DNA of 64,000 nucleotides from Sphingomonas sp. BAUL-RG-20F-R05-02 (GCF_022662305.1 NZ_JAKNQH010000001.1:186001-250000); one strand, 5' to 3'. Numbered from the stretch's first letter, positions 53,113-63,108 are shown. A program made the numbers and translations. The notes: generated by a model from the letters alone, not told the origin.

Positions 53113-54129
53113 ATGTTCGCCATGATCCGCCGGGTTGACCGGTACCTGTTGTTGCTGATCGCCACCGTCGTACTTGCCGCCGTGCTGCCCGCGCGCGGCG
53201 ATGCGGCGATCTGGGTCGATCGCGGCGTGAACGTCGCGGTGGCGGCGCTGTTCCTGTTCTACGGCGCGCGACTGAAGCCCGAGGCGATCTGGGGCGGGCT
53301 GTCGCACTGGCGGTTGCAGGCGCTGATTTTTGCCAGCACCTATCTGCTATTCCCGCTTGTCGGCCTCGCCGTTACATTCGCACTCCGCGGCGTGTTGTCG
53401 AGCGAGGTGCGCGCGGGGCTGCTGTTCCTGTGTCTGCTGCCCTCCACCGTACAGTCCTCGATCGCGTTCACGTCGATCGCACGCGGTAACGTGGCCGGTG
53501 CGCTATGCGCCGCGTCGCTTTCCAACATGCTCGGCGTCATCATCACGCCGATCCTCGTGTCGCAGCTGTTGCCGGTGGCAAGCGGTGGCTTCTCGCTTGG
53601 CGCGCTGGAGGATATCGCCATGCAGATCCTGCTGCCTTTCGTTGTCGGGCAGGCGCTGCGCCCGTTGATCGGTGCGTGGCTGATGCGTCACCCGCTGCTG
53701 ACGATGGTGGTAGACCGCGGATCGGTGCTGGTGGTGGTGTACGCCGCATTCAGCGCGGGCATGGTCGCTGGCATCTGGTATCAGCTTTCACCGGCGAGCA
53801 TCGTTGCGGTGCTGGCTGTCGATCTTGCCATCCTCGCGTTCGTACTGGCCGCGACCACCGTCGTCAGCCGCCGCCTCGGCTTCTCGACACAGGACGAGAT
53901 CGCCATCGTGTTCTGCGGCTCCAAGAAGAGCATGGCGGGCGGAATCCCGATGGCGGCGATCCTGTTCCCCGGCCACGCGGTTGGCCTGATCGTCCTGCCG
54001 CTGATGCTGTTCCATCAGGCGCAGTTGTTCGTCTGCGCGACGCTAGCCCGGCGTTACGGCGCGCGCGCAGACGCGGTTATGACGGGCAGCGATGAACCCG
54101 AGGGCCGCAGCGGCGTTGCACCGGCATGA
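53113..54129 (+). CDS. Bile acid:sodium symporter-family (SBF-like) transporter
   Basis: 338 aa with ten hydrophobic helices. It shows the SBF-like (YfeH-type) pattern: FLFYGARLKPEAIWGG after helix 2, CLLPSTVQSSIAFTSIARGN and FCGSKKSMAGGIPMA, which form the discontinuous helices of the fold. Inner membrane, substrate unknown. Start at ATG 53113 with AAGGAC 7 nt upstream. Its stop overlaps the ATG of a 68-aa membrane protein. Confidence 0.9.
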   Translation: MFAMIRRVDRYLLLLIATVVLAAVLPARGDAAIWVDRGVNVAVAALFLFYGARLKPEAIWGGLSHWRLQALIFASTYLLFPLVGLAVTFALRGVLSSEVRAGLLFLCLLPSTVQSSIAFTSIARGNVAGALCAASLSNMLGVIITPILVSQLLPVASGGFSLGALEDIAMQILLPFVVGQALRPLIGAWLMRHPLLTMVVDRGSVLVVVYAAFSAGMVAGIWYQLSPASIVAVLAVDLAILAFVLAATTVVSRRLGFSTQDEIAIVFCGSKKSMAGGIPMAAILFPGHAVGLIVLPLMLFHQAQLFVCATLARRYGARADAVMTGSDEPEGRSGVAPA

Positions 54130-54332
54130 ACATGAAGCTTGGCCGAAGACCCGCCCACCACCGTGCCAACGTCTCACTGGCGCTTGGTCGACACGCGGGG
54201 CTGAGTGCAACCGTGAAAGTGACGAGCGGCGGGCTGCTCTCGATCGCGGGGCTGGTGTCGACCGTGCTGCTTTCGACCGCTGTGCTGGTCCATGTCGCGG
54301 TCCGGAGCAGCGCGCGATCGCTTGATCCCTGA
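54126..54332 (+). CDS. Small membrane protein coupled to the SBF-like transporter
   Basis: 68 aa. ATG overlaps the transporter stop (ATGA). A charged N-terminal part (KLGRRPAHHRANVSLALGRH) is followed by one transmembrane helix (SIAGLVSTVLLSTAVLVHVAV) and a short tail. Single-span protein with likely N-in orientation (positive N-terminus). No known family. The overlap suggests a subunit or regulator of the transporter. Confidence 0.55.
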   Translation: MNMKLGRRPAHHRANVSLALGRHAGLSATVKVTSGGLLSIAGLVSTVLLSTAVLVHVAVRSSARSLDP

Positions 54333-54434
54333 GGAGGGGGGTGCATCGTCGGGCGACGATCCCGAACGGCGCTTGTATCCGGGTGTAGCGACCGATACGG
54401 CGCATCACCGCTCTCAAAGTCGCGAGGCAAGTCG

Positions 54435-54977
54435 ATGTTTCTGTTGTTGATTTCTGCCGGAGCGACTGCTGCGCTTGCCGTGCCATCGGCATCGGAGGCG
54501 AACGGCGTCACGCCGGGCACCTTCACGATCGAGCCTGCCGGCGCCGCCACACCCGCGCAGAGCGAGCCCGCGTTTGTCGATGCGGTTCAAGCTGCGATCA
54601 TGCGCGCAGGCTTTACCCCGCTGCCGAAGCCCAGCCACAGCCGGTACATCGCGACGGTCGTCGTCACTCACACCATGCGTGGCGCGGTAACGTCCGGCAC
54701 CAAGTCGCGCCCCGCCTTCGGAGTGTCGAACTGGGGTACGGGGCTGGCAGTGGGTCTGCCGAAGAAAGACGATCAGCTCCACGGGTTGATCGTCACCGAA
54801 CTCAAGGTCACGTTTCTCGTGCGCAGCGACAATCATCCGGTCTGGAGCGGCAGCGCGGTGACGGCGCAGGTAGACGGCACCCGCGCAGGTACGCCCGAAG
54901 CGGTCGCCGGAAAACTGGCGGATGCGCTGTTCGCGCAATTTCCGAGGCAGTTCCCCGCGCCAGTGTCGGTGCCCTGA
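54435..54977 (+). CDS. Exported hypothetical protein
   Basis: 180 aa. A short signal peptide (FLLLISAGATAALAVPSASEA) precedes a domain with FVDAVQAAIMRAGFTPLP, RYIATVVVTHTMRG, GTGLAVGLPKKDDQL and a C-terminal VAGKLADALFAQFP. This alternation resembles DUF4136-type envelope lipoprotein domains, but there is no lipobox Cys. Function unknown. It stands alone between the transporter pair and dinB, which is convergent. Confidence 0.7.
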   Translation: MFLLLISAGATAALAVPSASEANGVTPGTFTIEPAGAATPAQSEPAFVDAVQAAIMRAGFTPLPKPSHSRYIATVVVTHTMRGAVTSGTKSRPAFGVSNWGTGLAVGLPKKDDQLHGLIVTELKVTFLVRSDNHPVWSGSAVTAQVDGTRAGTPEAVAGKLADALFAQFPRQFPAPVSVP

Positions 54978-55088
54978 TAAAGACTGAGCGACTAGGTCGG
55001 ATTGCTGCACGCAATCGGCGCATCCGTTCTGCCGGCTGCATGGTTTCGGCGCGCTCGGTCAGCGGGCGGCGTTCACCGGGTTCGACGC

Positions 55089-56171
55089 CTAGTCACTGAC
55101 GGCGTCGAACAGCGGCAGCGTATTGTCCTCAGCTGCCTCGAAATTCGAGACCGTCACGCCGACCAGCCGGATACCCTTGTCGGTCGGCAACACCGATCGC
55201 ACCAGCGCAAGCGCGGCGGCATGGAGATCGTCGCGGCTGCGCACCGGGCGGGTGGCGCTGCGGCTGCGGGTGATCTGCTGGAAGTCGTTATATTTCACCT
55301 TCACCGTCACGGTGCGGCCGAACGCCTGAGCGGCCTCGCACCATTCCCAAACGTCGTCCGCCATCTCCAGCACGCCCGCCTCGACCTCGGCAGGTTCGGT
55401 GCGGTCGCTGCGAAAGGTGGTTTCCGAGCCGGAGGATTTACGCACCCGGTCGGGGTTGACCGGGCGGTGGTCCACGCCGCGCGCGATCGCGTGATACCAG
55501 TCCGCCGAGCTCCCGAAATGGCGGCTCAGGAAGGCGTGCGACTTGGCGCGCAGGTCCGCCCCCGTCTCGATGCCGAGCGATGCCATTTTCCGCGCGGTGA
55601 CCGGGCCGACGCCGTGGAAGCGTGACACCGGCAGCGTTTCGACCCACGCCGCGCCCATGTCCGGCGTCACCGCGAACTGGCCGTTTGGCTTGCGGTGGTC
55701 CGAGGCGAGCTTGGCAAGGAACTTGTTGTACGAGATGCCGGCGGAGGCGGTGAGGCCGGTTTCCTCCAGAATACGCGCGCGGATCGCCTTGGCGGTCGCC
55801 CATGCGGTCGGCAGGTTGCGCGGATTAGCGGTCACGTCGAGGTACGCCTCGTCCAGCGACAGCGGCTGGATTACGGGCGTGAACTCGGCGAAGATCGCGT
55901 GGATCTGCCGCGACACCGATTTGTAGACGTCGAAGCGCGGCCGCACGAACACCAGATCGGGGCAACGCCTGAGCGCCGTAACCGAAGGCAGCGCGGATTT
56001 CACGCCGAACACACGCGCCTCGTAACTCGCCGCCGCCACCACCCCGCGCGCCGAGGCGGAGCCGACCGCGACCGGCAGGCCGCGCAACGCCGGATTATCG
56101 CGCTGCTCTACGGACGCGAAAAACGCGTCCATGTCGATGTGGATGATTTTCCGGACGGCGGGCGAGTCCAT
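55089..56171 (-). CDS. dinB: DNA polymerase IV (DinB, Y family)
   Basis: 360 aa. Catalytic acids are in HIDMDAFFASVEQ and PLSLDEAYLDV; the helix-hairpin-helix region FHGVGPVTARKMASLGI and the little-finger domain follow. It ends in LPLFD, a sliding-clamp-binding motif. Error-prone translesion synthesis. No LexA-type box could be identified confidently in the 160 bp upstream. Confidence 0.96.
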   Translation of the reverse strand: MDSPAVRKIIHIDMDAFFASVEQRDNPALRGLPVAVGSASARGVVAAASYEARVFGVKSALPSVTALRRCPDLVFVRPRFDVYKSVSRQIHAIFAEFTPVIQPLSLDEAYLDVTANPRNLPTAWATAKAIRARILEETGLTASAGISYNKFLAKLASDHRKPNGQFAVTPDMGAAWVETLPVSRFHGVGPVTARKMASLGIETGADLRAKSHAFLSRHFGSSADWYHAIARGVDHRPVNPDRVRKSSGSETTFRSDRTEPAEVEAGVLEMADDVWEWCEAAQAFGRTVTVKVKYNDFQQITRSRSATRPVRSRDDLHAAALALVRSVLPTDKGIRLVGVTVSNFEAAEDNTLPLFDAVSD

Positions 56172-56334
56172 GCGGGCGGTATAGCGGACGCCGAACGAAA
56201 AGGGAACGCTTGCAAGCGTTAGCGCGTCCCCGGCGCTCAGATGGAAACTCTGTCGCGCGGGAATGCTACCGCCAGTTTACCCGCGTTCCGTACCTGAACC
56301 CAGGCCTGCGCCGGGGGAGCTTAACGGGGGCAGA

Positions 56335-56688
56335 TCAGCCGGCCACCGGCAACGCCACGCTGCCGTCGTCATGGCGGGTCAGCGGACCATAGGCGACCAC
56401 CGTTTCCAGCAGCAGTGGGCCACCATACAGGTGCGGGAACAGCGCGCCACCGCGCGATGCCTCCCACTTCACCGCATCGCCCAGCGCTTCAAGGTCGACT
56501 GCGGCGATGTGGAGATCGTGCTGATCGGCGAAATGCTTGTCGACCGTTTCGGTCACTTGCGCGGCCGTCGACAAGTGGATGTAGCCATCCTCCAGATCAA
56601 TCGGCGCGCCGGCGAAGCTGCCCGTTTCCAGCTCCGCCATCTGCGCGGCGGTCAGCACTTTATAAGCGGTCATCGGCTGTTCGCTCAT
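56335..56688 (-). CDS. DUF952 family protein
   Basis: 117 aa. Family features: MTAYKVLTAAQM near the start, DLEDGYIHLSTAAQVTETVDKHF in the middle and ALFPHLYGGPLL near the end, the pattern of DUF952 proteins of unknown biochemical role. Cytoplasmic. The ATG overlaps the gyrA stop (ATGA), so it is expressed from the gyrA message. Confidence 0.88.
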   Translation of the reverse strand: MSEQPMTAYKVLTAAQMAELETGSFAGAPIDLEDGYIHLSTAAQVTETVDKHFADQHDLHIAAVDLEALGDAVKWEASRGGALFPHLYGGPLLLETVVAYGPLTRHDDGSVALPVAG

Positions 56689-59444
56689 TCGCCATCCTCC
56701 GGCCCGGCGATCGAATCCTCGCCCACGATTGCGCCATCGTCCGGCGCGACTTCCAGCGGGGCGAGCGGATCGCGCACGTCGGCCTCGGCCTCGCCTTCGG
56801 TTTCCTCGATCCGCGCGGCCGAAACGACATGCTCGTTGTTGGCCACATCGAACAACCGCACGCCCGCCGAGTTGCGGCTGATGACGCGCAGCGAACCGAG
56901 CGACATGCGGATCAGCTTGGCCTGATCGGTCACCAGCATCAACTGATGGCCCTTCGATGCCGGGAAGCTCGCCACCACCGGACCGTTGCGGCCGATATTG
57001 TCGATGTTGGTGATGCCTTGCCCGCCACGGCCCGAACGCCGGTAATCATAGGCGCTCGACAGCTTGCCATAGCCGTTCGCGCAGACGGTGAGGATGAACT
57101 GTTCGCGCGACACCAGTTCGTCGTAGCGCGCCTGTTCCAGGCTCGGTTCGCCTTCCTTCTCGCCCTTCCACGGTGCGAAGCGCAAATAGGTCTCCCGCTC
57201 CTCTGGAGTCGCGCCGACGCGGTGCAGCGTGGACAAGGAAATCACCTCGTCGCCAGCGGCGAGGCGCATTCCGCGAACGCCGGTCGAGTTGCGGCTCTGG
57301 AACTCCCGCACATCATCGGCGGCGAAGCGGATCGCCTTGCCCTGCCGTGTCGCGAGCAGCACGTCATCGCTCTCGTCAAGCAGCGCAACGCCGATCAGCC
57401 GGTCGTCCTCGTCCTCGCCCTCGAACTTCATGGCGATCTTGCCGGCGGTCGGCACGTTGGTGAACAGGTCCATCGAATTGCGACGGACGTTGCCCTTGGC
57501 AGTGGCGAACATGACGTGGAGCGCGCTCCACTCGGTCTCGTCCTCCGGCAGCGGCAGCACGGTCGAAATGACCTCACCCTCGGCTAGCGGCAACAGGTTG
57601 ATCATCGGCCGTCCGCGCGTGGCGGCGCCGCCCTCGGGCAGCTTCCAAACCTTCATGCGGTAGACCTTGCCGAGGGTCGAGAAGAACAGCACCGGCGTGT
57701 GCGTCGAGGTGACGAACAGGTTGGTGACGACATCCTCGTCCTTGGTCGCCATGCCCGCGCGACCCTTGCCGCCGCGTGCCTGCGAGCGGAACGTGTCTAG
57801 CGTGGTGCGCTTGATATAGCCCTGCATCGTCACGGTGACGACCATGTCCTCGCGCTCGATCAGGTCTTCGTCGTCGATCCCGTCGGCGGCGGCGGCAATC
57901 TCGGTACGGCGCGGCGTGGCGAACTCGTCGCGCACCGCGACCAGCTCCTCGCGCATCACCTCGTAGAGGCGCACGCGATTGCCGAGGATCTCGAGCAGCT
58001 CGGCAATCGAGTCCGCCAACCCCTTCAGCTCGTCACCGATCTCGTCGCGGCCGAGCGCGGTGAGGCGGTGCAGACGCAGATCGAGGATCGCGCGGACCTG
58101 GATCTCGGACAGGCGGTAGCTGTCGCCGGTCGCCTCGACGTCGAACGCCTCGACCAGCTTGAGGTACGGCAGGATCTCGCTCGACGGCCAATCGCGCGCG
58201 ATCAGCTTGGCGCGTGCTTCCGCAGGCGAGGCCGATCCCCGGATGATCCGCACCACCTCGTCGAGGTTGGTCACCGCGATGACGAGGCCGAGCAAGATAT
58301 GCGCCCGCTCGCGCGCCTTGTTCAGCTCGAACTTCGAGCGGCGGGTGATGACCTGTTCGCGGAACTGGATGAACGCCTGGATAAAGTCGCGCAGGTTGAG
58401 CAGTTCGGGGCGGCCACCCCGGATCGCCAGCATGTTGGCCGGGAACGACCCTTGCGCCGGCGTATGCCGCCACAACTGGTTGAGCACCACGTCGGCGGTG
58501 GCATCGCGCTTGAGATCGATGACGACGCGCACGCCATGACGGCTCGATTCGTCGCGAATATCGCTGACGCCTTCGATGCGCTTGTCCTTGGCGGCCTCGG
58601 CGATCTTCTCGACCAGCGCGTTCTTGCCCTGCTGGAACGGGATCTCGGTCAGCACAATCGAGCGGCGGTCGCCGCGCGCTTCCTCGATCGTGTAGCGCGA
58701 CCGCACGATCACCGAGCCACGCCCGGTCTCGTACGCCGAGCGGCAGCCCGCGCGGCCAAGGATGATCGCCCCGGTCGGGAAGTCCGGCCCCGGCACGATC
58801 TCCATCAACTGCTCGGTCGTGATCGCGCCGTCGTCCATATAGGCGAGGCAGGCGGTGATGACTTCGCCGAGATTGTGCGGCGGAATGTTGGTCGCCATGC
58901 CGACCGCAATGCCGCCCGCGCCGTTAACGAGCAGGTTGGGGAAGCGGGCAGGGAGCACCGACGGTTCGCTTTCCGAACCGTCGTAGTTCGGCACGAAATC
59001 GACGGTATCCTTGTCGAGATCCTGCATGAGGAAGCTCGCCGCCTTGGCGAGACGCGCCTCGGTATAGCGCATCGCGGCGGGCGGATCGGGGTCCATCGAG
59101 CCGAAATTGCCCTGGCCGTCGATCAGCGGCAGCCGCATCGCCCAGTCCTGCGTCATCCGCGCCAGCGCTTCGTAAATCGAGCTGTCGCCGTGCGGATGGT
59201 ATTTACCGATCACGTCACCGACGATGCGCGCCGATTTGCGATAGGGCCGGTTGTAGTGAAAGCCGCTTTCCTGCGCCGAATACAGAATGCGGCGATGCAC
59301 CGGCTTCAGGCCGTCGCGCACGTCGGGCAGCGCGCGCGCGACGATCACGCTCATCGCGTAATCGAGGTACGAGGTCTTCATTTCCTCGACGATCGAGATC
59401 GGGGAAATGTCCGATGGGTCGGCGAGCATCGTCTCGTCGGTCAA
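56685..59444 (-). CDS. gyrA: DNA gyrase subunit A
   Basis: 919 aa. Contains the quinolone-region block [19 protein letters not shown] and the catalytic tyrosine in [13 protein letters not shown]. The GyrA-box [11 protein letters not shown] and the repeated C-terminal beta-pinwheel blades (about 520-850) distinguish it from ParC. The acidic tail ends [18 protein letters not shown]. It introduces negative supercoils with GyrB. The quinolone positions equivalent to E. coli 83 and 87 read Ser and Glu. Followed in the same message by the DUF952 gene. Confidence 0.97.
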   Translation of the reverse strand: MTDETMLADPSDISPISIVEEMKTSYLDYAMSVIVARALPDVRDGLKPVHRRILYSAQESGFHYNRPYRKSARIVGDVIGKYHPHGDSSIYEALARMTQDWAMRLPLIDGQGNFGSMDPDPPAAMRYTEARLAKAASFLMQDLDKDTVDFVPNYDGSESEPSVLPARFPNLLVNGAGGIAVGMATNIPPHNLGEVITACLAYMDDGAITTEQLMEIVPGPDFPTGAIILGRAGCRSAYETGRGSVIVRSRYTIEEARGDRRSIVLTEIPFQQGKNALVEKIAEAAKDKRIEGVSDIRDESSRHGVRVVIDLKRDATADVVLNQLWRHTPAQGSFPANMLAIRGGRPELLNLRDFIQAFIQFREQVITRRSKFELNKARERAHILLGLVIAVTNLDEVVRIIRGSASPAEARAKLIARDWPSSEILPYLKLVEAFDVEATGDSYRLSEIQVRAILDLRLHRLTALGRDEIGDELKGLADSIAELLEILGNRVRLYEVMREELVAVRDEFATPRRTEIAAAADGIDDEDLIEREDMVVTVTMQGYIKRTTLDTFRSQARGGKGRAGMATKDEDVVTNLFVTSTHTPVLFFSTLGKVYRMKVWKLPEGGAATRGRPMINLLPLAEGEVISTVLPLPEDETEWSALHVMFATAKGNVRRNSMDLFTNVPTAGKIAMKFEGEDEDDRLIGVALLDESDDVLLATRQGKAIRFAADDVREFQSRNSTGVRGMRLAAGDEVISLSTLHRVGATPEERETYLRFAPWKGEKEGEPSLEQARYDELVSREQFILTVCANGYGKLSSAYDYRRSGRGGQGITNIDNIGRNGPVVASFPASKGHQLMLVTDQAKLIRMSLGSLRVISRNSAGVRLFDVANNEHVVSAARIEETEGEAEADVRDPLAPLEVAPDDGAIVGEDSIAGPEDGE

Positions 59445-59616
59445 GATTGGTCTTCCGGGATTGTTTCGTTTGGATGACGAACCCTAGCCGAGCCGGCCAC
59501 CCCTGTCACGCGCGACCTGCACGCGCGCCCGCGCACGCGAGGGGGCGGGGTGTAGCGGCACTCTCCCCAGATGCTCTTTTGCCGGTGAAGGGCAGGGTCC
59601 AGTTGCGGCGGGTAAC

Positions 59617-59655
59617 GTCACGGAACGCGACGTCTCGGGACGCGCGCTCCGTGAC
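59617..59655. repeat. Inverted repeat between gyrA and the Thr/Lys-rich protein gene
   Basis: GTCACGGA (59617-59624) and its exact complement TCCGTGAC (59648-59655) enclose a 23-nt GC-rich loop that itself contains CGCG/CGCG. It lies 46 bp past the stop of the Thr/Lys-rich gene and upstream of gyrA. It may end the former transcript or regulate gyrA; no U-tract. Confidence 0.35.
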
Positions 59656-59700
59656 TGGATCCAGCGCTGTGCCGGGTACGTCAGGAAAAAAGTACGGCGC

Positions 59701-59979
59701 TTACTTGCACGCCTTCTTGCTGGCGTTGCCGGCCTTCGAGCAATCGTAGGTGATAGTCTTGCCGCTTGCCGTCTTGGTGGTGACCATGCGGCCGCCAGTG
59801 GTCTTGGTGGCCTTGGTCATCTTCGTGGTCTTGGCCACGGTGGTCTTGTTCGTCGTCGCCATCGGCTTGGCGGTGGTGACGGTGGTCTTCGTGGCGGTCA
59901 TCTGGCCGGTGGGTGCGGCGATGGCGGCCTGGCTGCCGACCAGCGCGGCGACGGCGAACAGCGGGGTGAGAATCTTCAT
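59701..59979 (-). CDS. Small exported Thr/Lys-rich protein
   Basis: 92 aa. Signal peptide (MKILTPLFAVAALVGSQAAIA-A), then a low-complexity region of T and K with little else (TKTTVTTAKPMATTNKTTVA) and a C-terminal SGKTITYDCSKAGNASKKACK containing two cysteines that could form one disulfide. GGAGGAGA precedes the ATG, a strong ribosome-binding site, suggesting high expression. The basic, repeat-rich mature chain could bind nucleic acid or anionic polysaccharide; that is inference from composition. No family recognised. Confidence 0.7.
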   Translation of the reverse strand: MKILTPLFAVAALVGSQAAIAAPTGQMTATKTTVTTAKPMATTNKTTVAKTTKMTKATKTTGGRMVTTKTASGKTITYDCSKAGNASKKACK

Positions 59980-60078
59980 ATCAGGTCTCCTCCGACGCGG
60001 GTCGACGTGGATGCACGCCTCAGGCCCGGTCTGGGCCTATTCTGCTCCGGATATGCCGAACCGCAAATGACGTTTGTG

Positions 60079-60774
60079 TCATGGAGCGATTTCGGCGCCG
60101 TCCCAGGCGAAGTGCTTGCCCGTATCGGGCACCTTGATGCCGTCGATCACGTCGAGCAACTGCACCGCCGCGCGATCCGTGTCGAACAGATGCCCGGCTG
60201 CCACGTTACCCTGAAACGGCTTGGACAGCGCGGTGTCGACCGTGCCGGGGTGCAACGCCACCACGATCGCGCGGGGATTGCGACGCTTCTCCTCGATGGC
60301 GATGGTGCGCACCAGCATGTTGAGCGCCGCCTTGGACGCGCGATAGCCGTACCATCCGCCGAGCCGGTTGTCGGTGATGCTCCCCACTCGAGCCGACAAC
60401 ACGCCGAACAGCGCGCGCCCTCCCTGCGGCAGCAGCGGCAGGAAATGTTTGGCGACGATCGCCGGGCCGATCGCGTTGATCGCGAAGTTGCGCGCCAGCC
60501 ATGCCGGGTCGAGATCGCCCAGCGCCTTTTCCGGGCCATGCGTATCGTCGTGCAGCAGGCCCGTGGCGACGAGGATCAGCGTCGGCGCCGGCCCCTTCGC
60601 GACGGTGGCGGCAGCGGCGGCGATGCTCGCCTCGTCTTCCAGATCGAGATGATACGCGCCCTCGAAGGCACGCGCAAAGCCGTGCACCACGTCGAACGTG
60701 CCCTCGTCCTCCAGCGCGCGCACCAGCGCCGCGCCGATCCCGCCCGAGGCACCGATGACGACCGCGCTGCTCAC
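60079..60774 (-). CDS. Short-chain dehydrogenase/reductase
   Basis: 231 aa. NAD(P)-binding VIGASGGIGAALVRAL at the N-terminus and catalytic Tyr-Lys in GYRASKAALNML (Y-x-x-x-K), with VALHPGTVDTALSKPF after it as in CsgA/C-factor-like SDRs. GTG start overlaps the yaaA stop. Substrate unknown; cytoplasmic. Confidence 0.9.
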   Translation of the reverse strand: MSSAVVIGASGGIGAALVRALEDEGTFDVVHGFARAFEGAYHLDLEDEASIAAAAATVAKGPAPTLILVATGLLHDDTHGPEKALGDLDPAWLARNFAINAIGPAIVAKHFLPLLPQGGRALFGVLSARVGSITDNRLGGWYGYRASKAALNMLVRTIAIEEKRRNPRAIVVALHPGTVDTALSKPFQGNVAAGHLFDTDRAAVQLLDVIDGIKVPDTGKHFAWDGAEIAP

Positions 60775-61523
60775 GACCGCAAGAACCGCCAGCGGTTGTC
60801 GTCGCTCTCGTCAGGATCGAACCGGTACCCGTCGCTGTCGAAGCCCTTCATGTCTTCCACCTTGGTGATGCGATGCTCGCACAGCCAGCGCGCGACCAGG
60901 CCGCGCGCGCGTTTGGCGTGAAAGCTGACGAAACGCGGGCCATCCGGGCCGGGCTCACGAAAATCCACGTCGATCACGCGGATGTCGCCGAGCCGCCCGT
61001 CGACGGCTGCGTAATATTCCTGGCTGGCGAGGTTGAGCACCACGCCCGATCCTTCCGCCGCGACATCCGCGCGGACCAGCGCCGCGACGCGGTCGCCCCA
61101 CCAATCGACCAGGCTCTTGCGACGCGGTGCCCAGCGCGTGCCCATCTCGAGGCGGTACGGCTTCATCAGGTCGAGCGGGCGCAGCAGCCCGTACAGGCCG
61201 GACAGCATTCGAACATGATCCTGCGCGAAGTGGATCGCCGGTTCGTCGAGCGTCTTCGCCTCCAGCCCAGTATAAACGTCGCCGGCGAAGGCGAACAGCG
61301 CCGGCCGCTCCGGGTTGCTCTCGAACGCGGCGAAACGATCGGCGTTCAGCTTGGCGAGTTTGGGAGAGATGTGCATCAGCTCCGCCAGCTTCTTCTGGCT
61401 AAGCCGTGACGCGGCGGCGGCGAGCATGCCGGCCTCCTCCGCGAAGCGCGGACGTGTCGGCTTGAGGTCGGGAATCACGCTGTCGTAATCGAGCGTCTTG
61501 GCGGGGGAGAGCAGGGCGATCAT
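60771..61523 (-). CDS. yaaA: Peroxide stress protein YaaA (DUF328)
   Basis: 250 aa, full family length. Starts MIALLSPAKTLDY, and contains AFAGDVYTGLEA, LSGLYGLLRPLDLMKPYRLEMGT and the C-terminal FHAKRARGLVARW, all signatures of the YaaA family that binds DNA and lowers damage from hydrogen peroxide by limiting free iron. Its stop overlaps the SDR start. 176 bp separate it from the divergent secreted TPR protein gene. Confidence 0.95.
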   Translation of the reverse strand: MIALLSPAKTLDYDSVIPDLKPTRPRFAEEAGMLAAAASRLSQKKLAELMHISPKLAKLNADRFAAFESNPERPALFAFAGDVYTGLEAKTLDEPAIHFAQDHVRMLSGLYGLLRPLDLMKPYRLEMGTRWAPRRKSLVDWWGDRVAALVRADVAAEGSGVVLNLASQEYYAAVDGRLGDIRVIDVDFREPGPDGPRFVSFHAKRARGLVARWLCEHRITKVEDMKGFDSDGYRFDPDESDDNRWRFLRS

Positions 61524-61699
61524 GGCTCGAGCGGGTAGCGGTGCACGCGCGAAGCGTCAAAGGGAGCCGCGCGCGAGTTCAACCGTTGTTCAGCCCGCAC
61601 CGGCCAGATGCCGGGATACGCGCGGTCGCTTGAACGCGACGAAGGCTATGGTAGAGCGGCGCGGCGATCGGCTTATGCCGCACTTTAGGAGAATTTTAG

Positions 61700-63010
61700 A
61701 TGCAGGGTGTTTCGAGGATTGCGATTGCCGGGGCGCTCATGCTCGGCCTTGGCAGCACGGTGATCGCGCTTCCCGCCGGTGCGAAGAAGAAAGAGCCCGT
61801 GGAACCCGCGCCGGCCGAAGGCTTCAACCCAAAGAACCTGTCGAACGAGGCGCGTCCGTCGCTGATGGCGGTGCAGACCGCGCTCGCCGCAACGCCGCCC
61901 GATCTCGCGACCGCCGAAGCGAAGCTGACCGAGGCCGATGCCGCCGCGAAGAACGAATCGGACCGTTATATTATCGCCAAGATGCGCCTGCAGGTGCTCA
62001 ACAACAAGATGCAGGCGATGCCGGAGAACCAGCGTAACGACATGGTGCTCGCCGATCCGCTCAACGCGCTGATCGCCAACTCGATCACGCCGCAGGCGGA
62101 AAAGGCGCAGTTCACCTACATTCGCGGCACGATCGCCTACAACAACAAGGACTATGCCAAGGCCGCGACGCTCTTCGCCTCGGCACGCAGCCTCGGCTAC
62201 AACAAGGACGATCTGGCACTGAACCTCGCGCGCGCGAAGGTCGAAGCGGGTGACGTCGCCGGCGGTATCGCCGAACTCGGCACGGCTGTGAAGGCCGAGC
62301 AGGCGGCTGGCCGCAAGCCGCCGCAGGATTGGTACAAATATGCCGTGTCGCACGCGATCAAGGCCAATCTGCCGGAGCAGACCAACACCTGGACGCAGAT
62401 GTGGCTTGCCGACTACGGCACCAAGGAAAACTGGCGGACGGTGATCTACACGTTCGGCTTCTCGGGCCCAGGTGCCACCCGCATGAACGATCGTAACCGG
62501 ATCGATCTATACCGCCTGATGCGCGTGACCAACTCGCTTGCCGGCGCGAAGGAATATATCGACTACGCCGACGCGTCGAACAAGATCGGTCTGCCGACCG
62601 AAGCCAAGGCGGTCATCAAGGAAGGCTTCGATTCGAAGATCATCCCAGCCGGTAATGCAACCGCGACGGACATCGCCAAGCAGGCCAGCGAGTCGATCGC
62701 CTCGGACAAGCCGCTCGCCGCGCAGGAAAAGGCTGCCGCCGCGGCTGCCAAGGGCGATCTCGCCTCGCAGGCTGGTGACGCATACCTTGGTGAGCGCAAC
62801 TACGCGAAGGCCGCGCAGCTCTACACGCTTGCCGCGACGAAGGGTGTGGCGGACATGGATCGCCTGAACCTGCACCTCGGCATCGCGCAGGCGCTGGGTG
62901 GTGACAAGGAAAATGCCAAGGCGACGCTGATGAAGGTGACGACGTCACCCAACTCCGACATTGCGAAGCTGTGGGTCACATGGCTCGCCTCGCCGCCCGT
63001 CGCGGCATAA
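61700..63010 (+). CDS. Exported TPR-like repeat protein
   Basis: 436 aa. A signal peptide (RIAIAGALMLGLGSTVIALPAGA) is followed by Ala-rich helical repeats of TPR character (RGTIAYNNKDYAKAATLFASARSLGY; LGERNYAKAAQLYTLAATKG; LHLGIAQALGGDKENAKATL). Likely periplasmic scaffold. Codons are evenly used and a strong terminator follows at once, so it looks like a well-expressed single gene. Function unknown. ATG 61700 with AGGAG upstream. Confidence 0.85.
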   Translation: MQGVSRIAIAGALMLGLGSTVIALPAGAKKKEPVEPAPAEGFNPKNLSNEARPSLMAVQTALAATPPDLATAEAKLTEADAAAKNESDRYIIAKMRLQVLNNKMQAMPENQRNDMVLADPLNALIANSITPQAEKAQFTYIRGTIAYNNKDYAKAATLFASARSLGYNKDDLALNLARAKVEAGDVAGGIAELGTAVKAEQAAGRKPPQDWYKYAVSHAIKANLPEQTNTWTQMWLADYGTKENWRTVIYTFGFSGPGATRMNDRNRIDLYRLMRVTNSLAGAKEYIDYADASNKIGLPTEAKAVIKEGFDSKIIPAGNATATDIAKQASESIASDKPLAAQEKAAAAAAKGDLASQAGDAYLGERNYAKAAQLYTLAATKGVADMDRLNLHLGIAQALGGDKENAKATLMKVTTSPNSDIAKLWVTWLASPPVAA

Positions 63011-63027
63011 GCAATCGCTGAGCGAGA

Positions 63028-63063
63028 GGCCGGGTGGCAGGCGTGCCGCCCGGCCTTTCTTTT
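63028..63063 (+). terminator. Rho-independent terminator of the TPR-like gene
   Basis: GGCCGGGTGGCA pairs with TGCCGCCCGGCC (one G-U pair) across a 4-nt loop GGCG, and TTTCTTTT follows immediately. It begins 18 nt after the stop codon. Strong by both stem and U-tract. Confidence 0.9.
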
Positions 63064-63108
63064 GCCCGACGCGGCAGGGCGCCAGTCACCAGCTACGCCG
63101 CGGGCCAG

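Noticed and set aside
58068..59477. Long plus-strand open frame antisense to gyrA
   Set aside because: Arg/His/Asp-rich translation without any family motif; it mirrors the GC3 bias of gyrA on the other strand.
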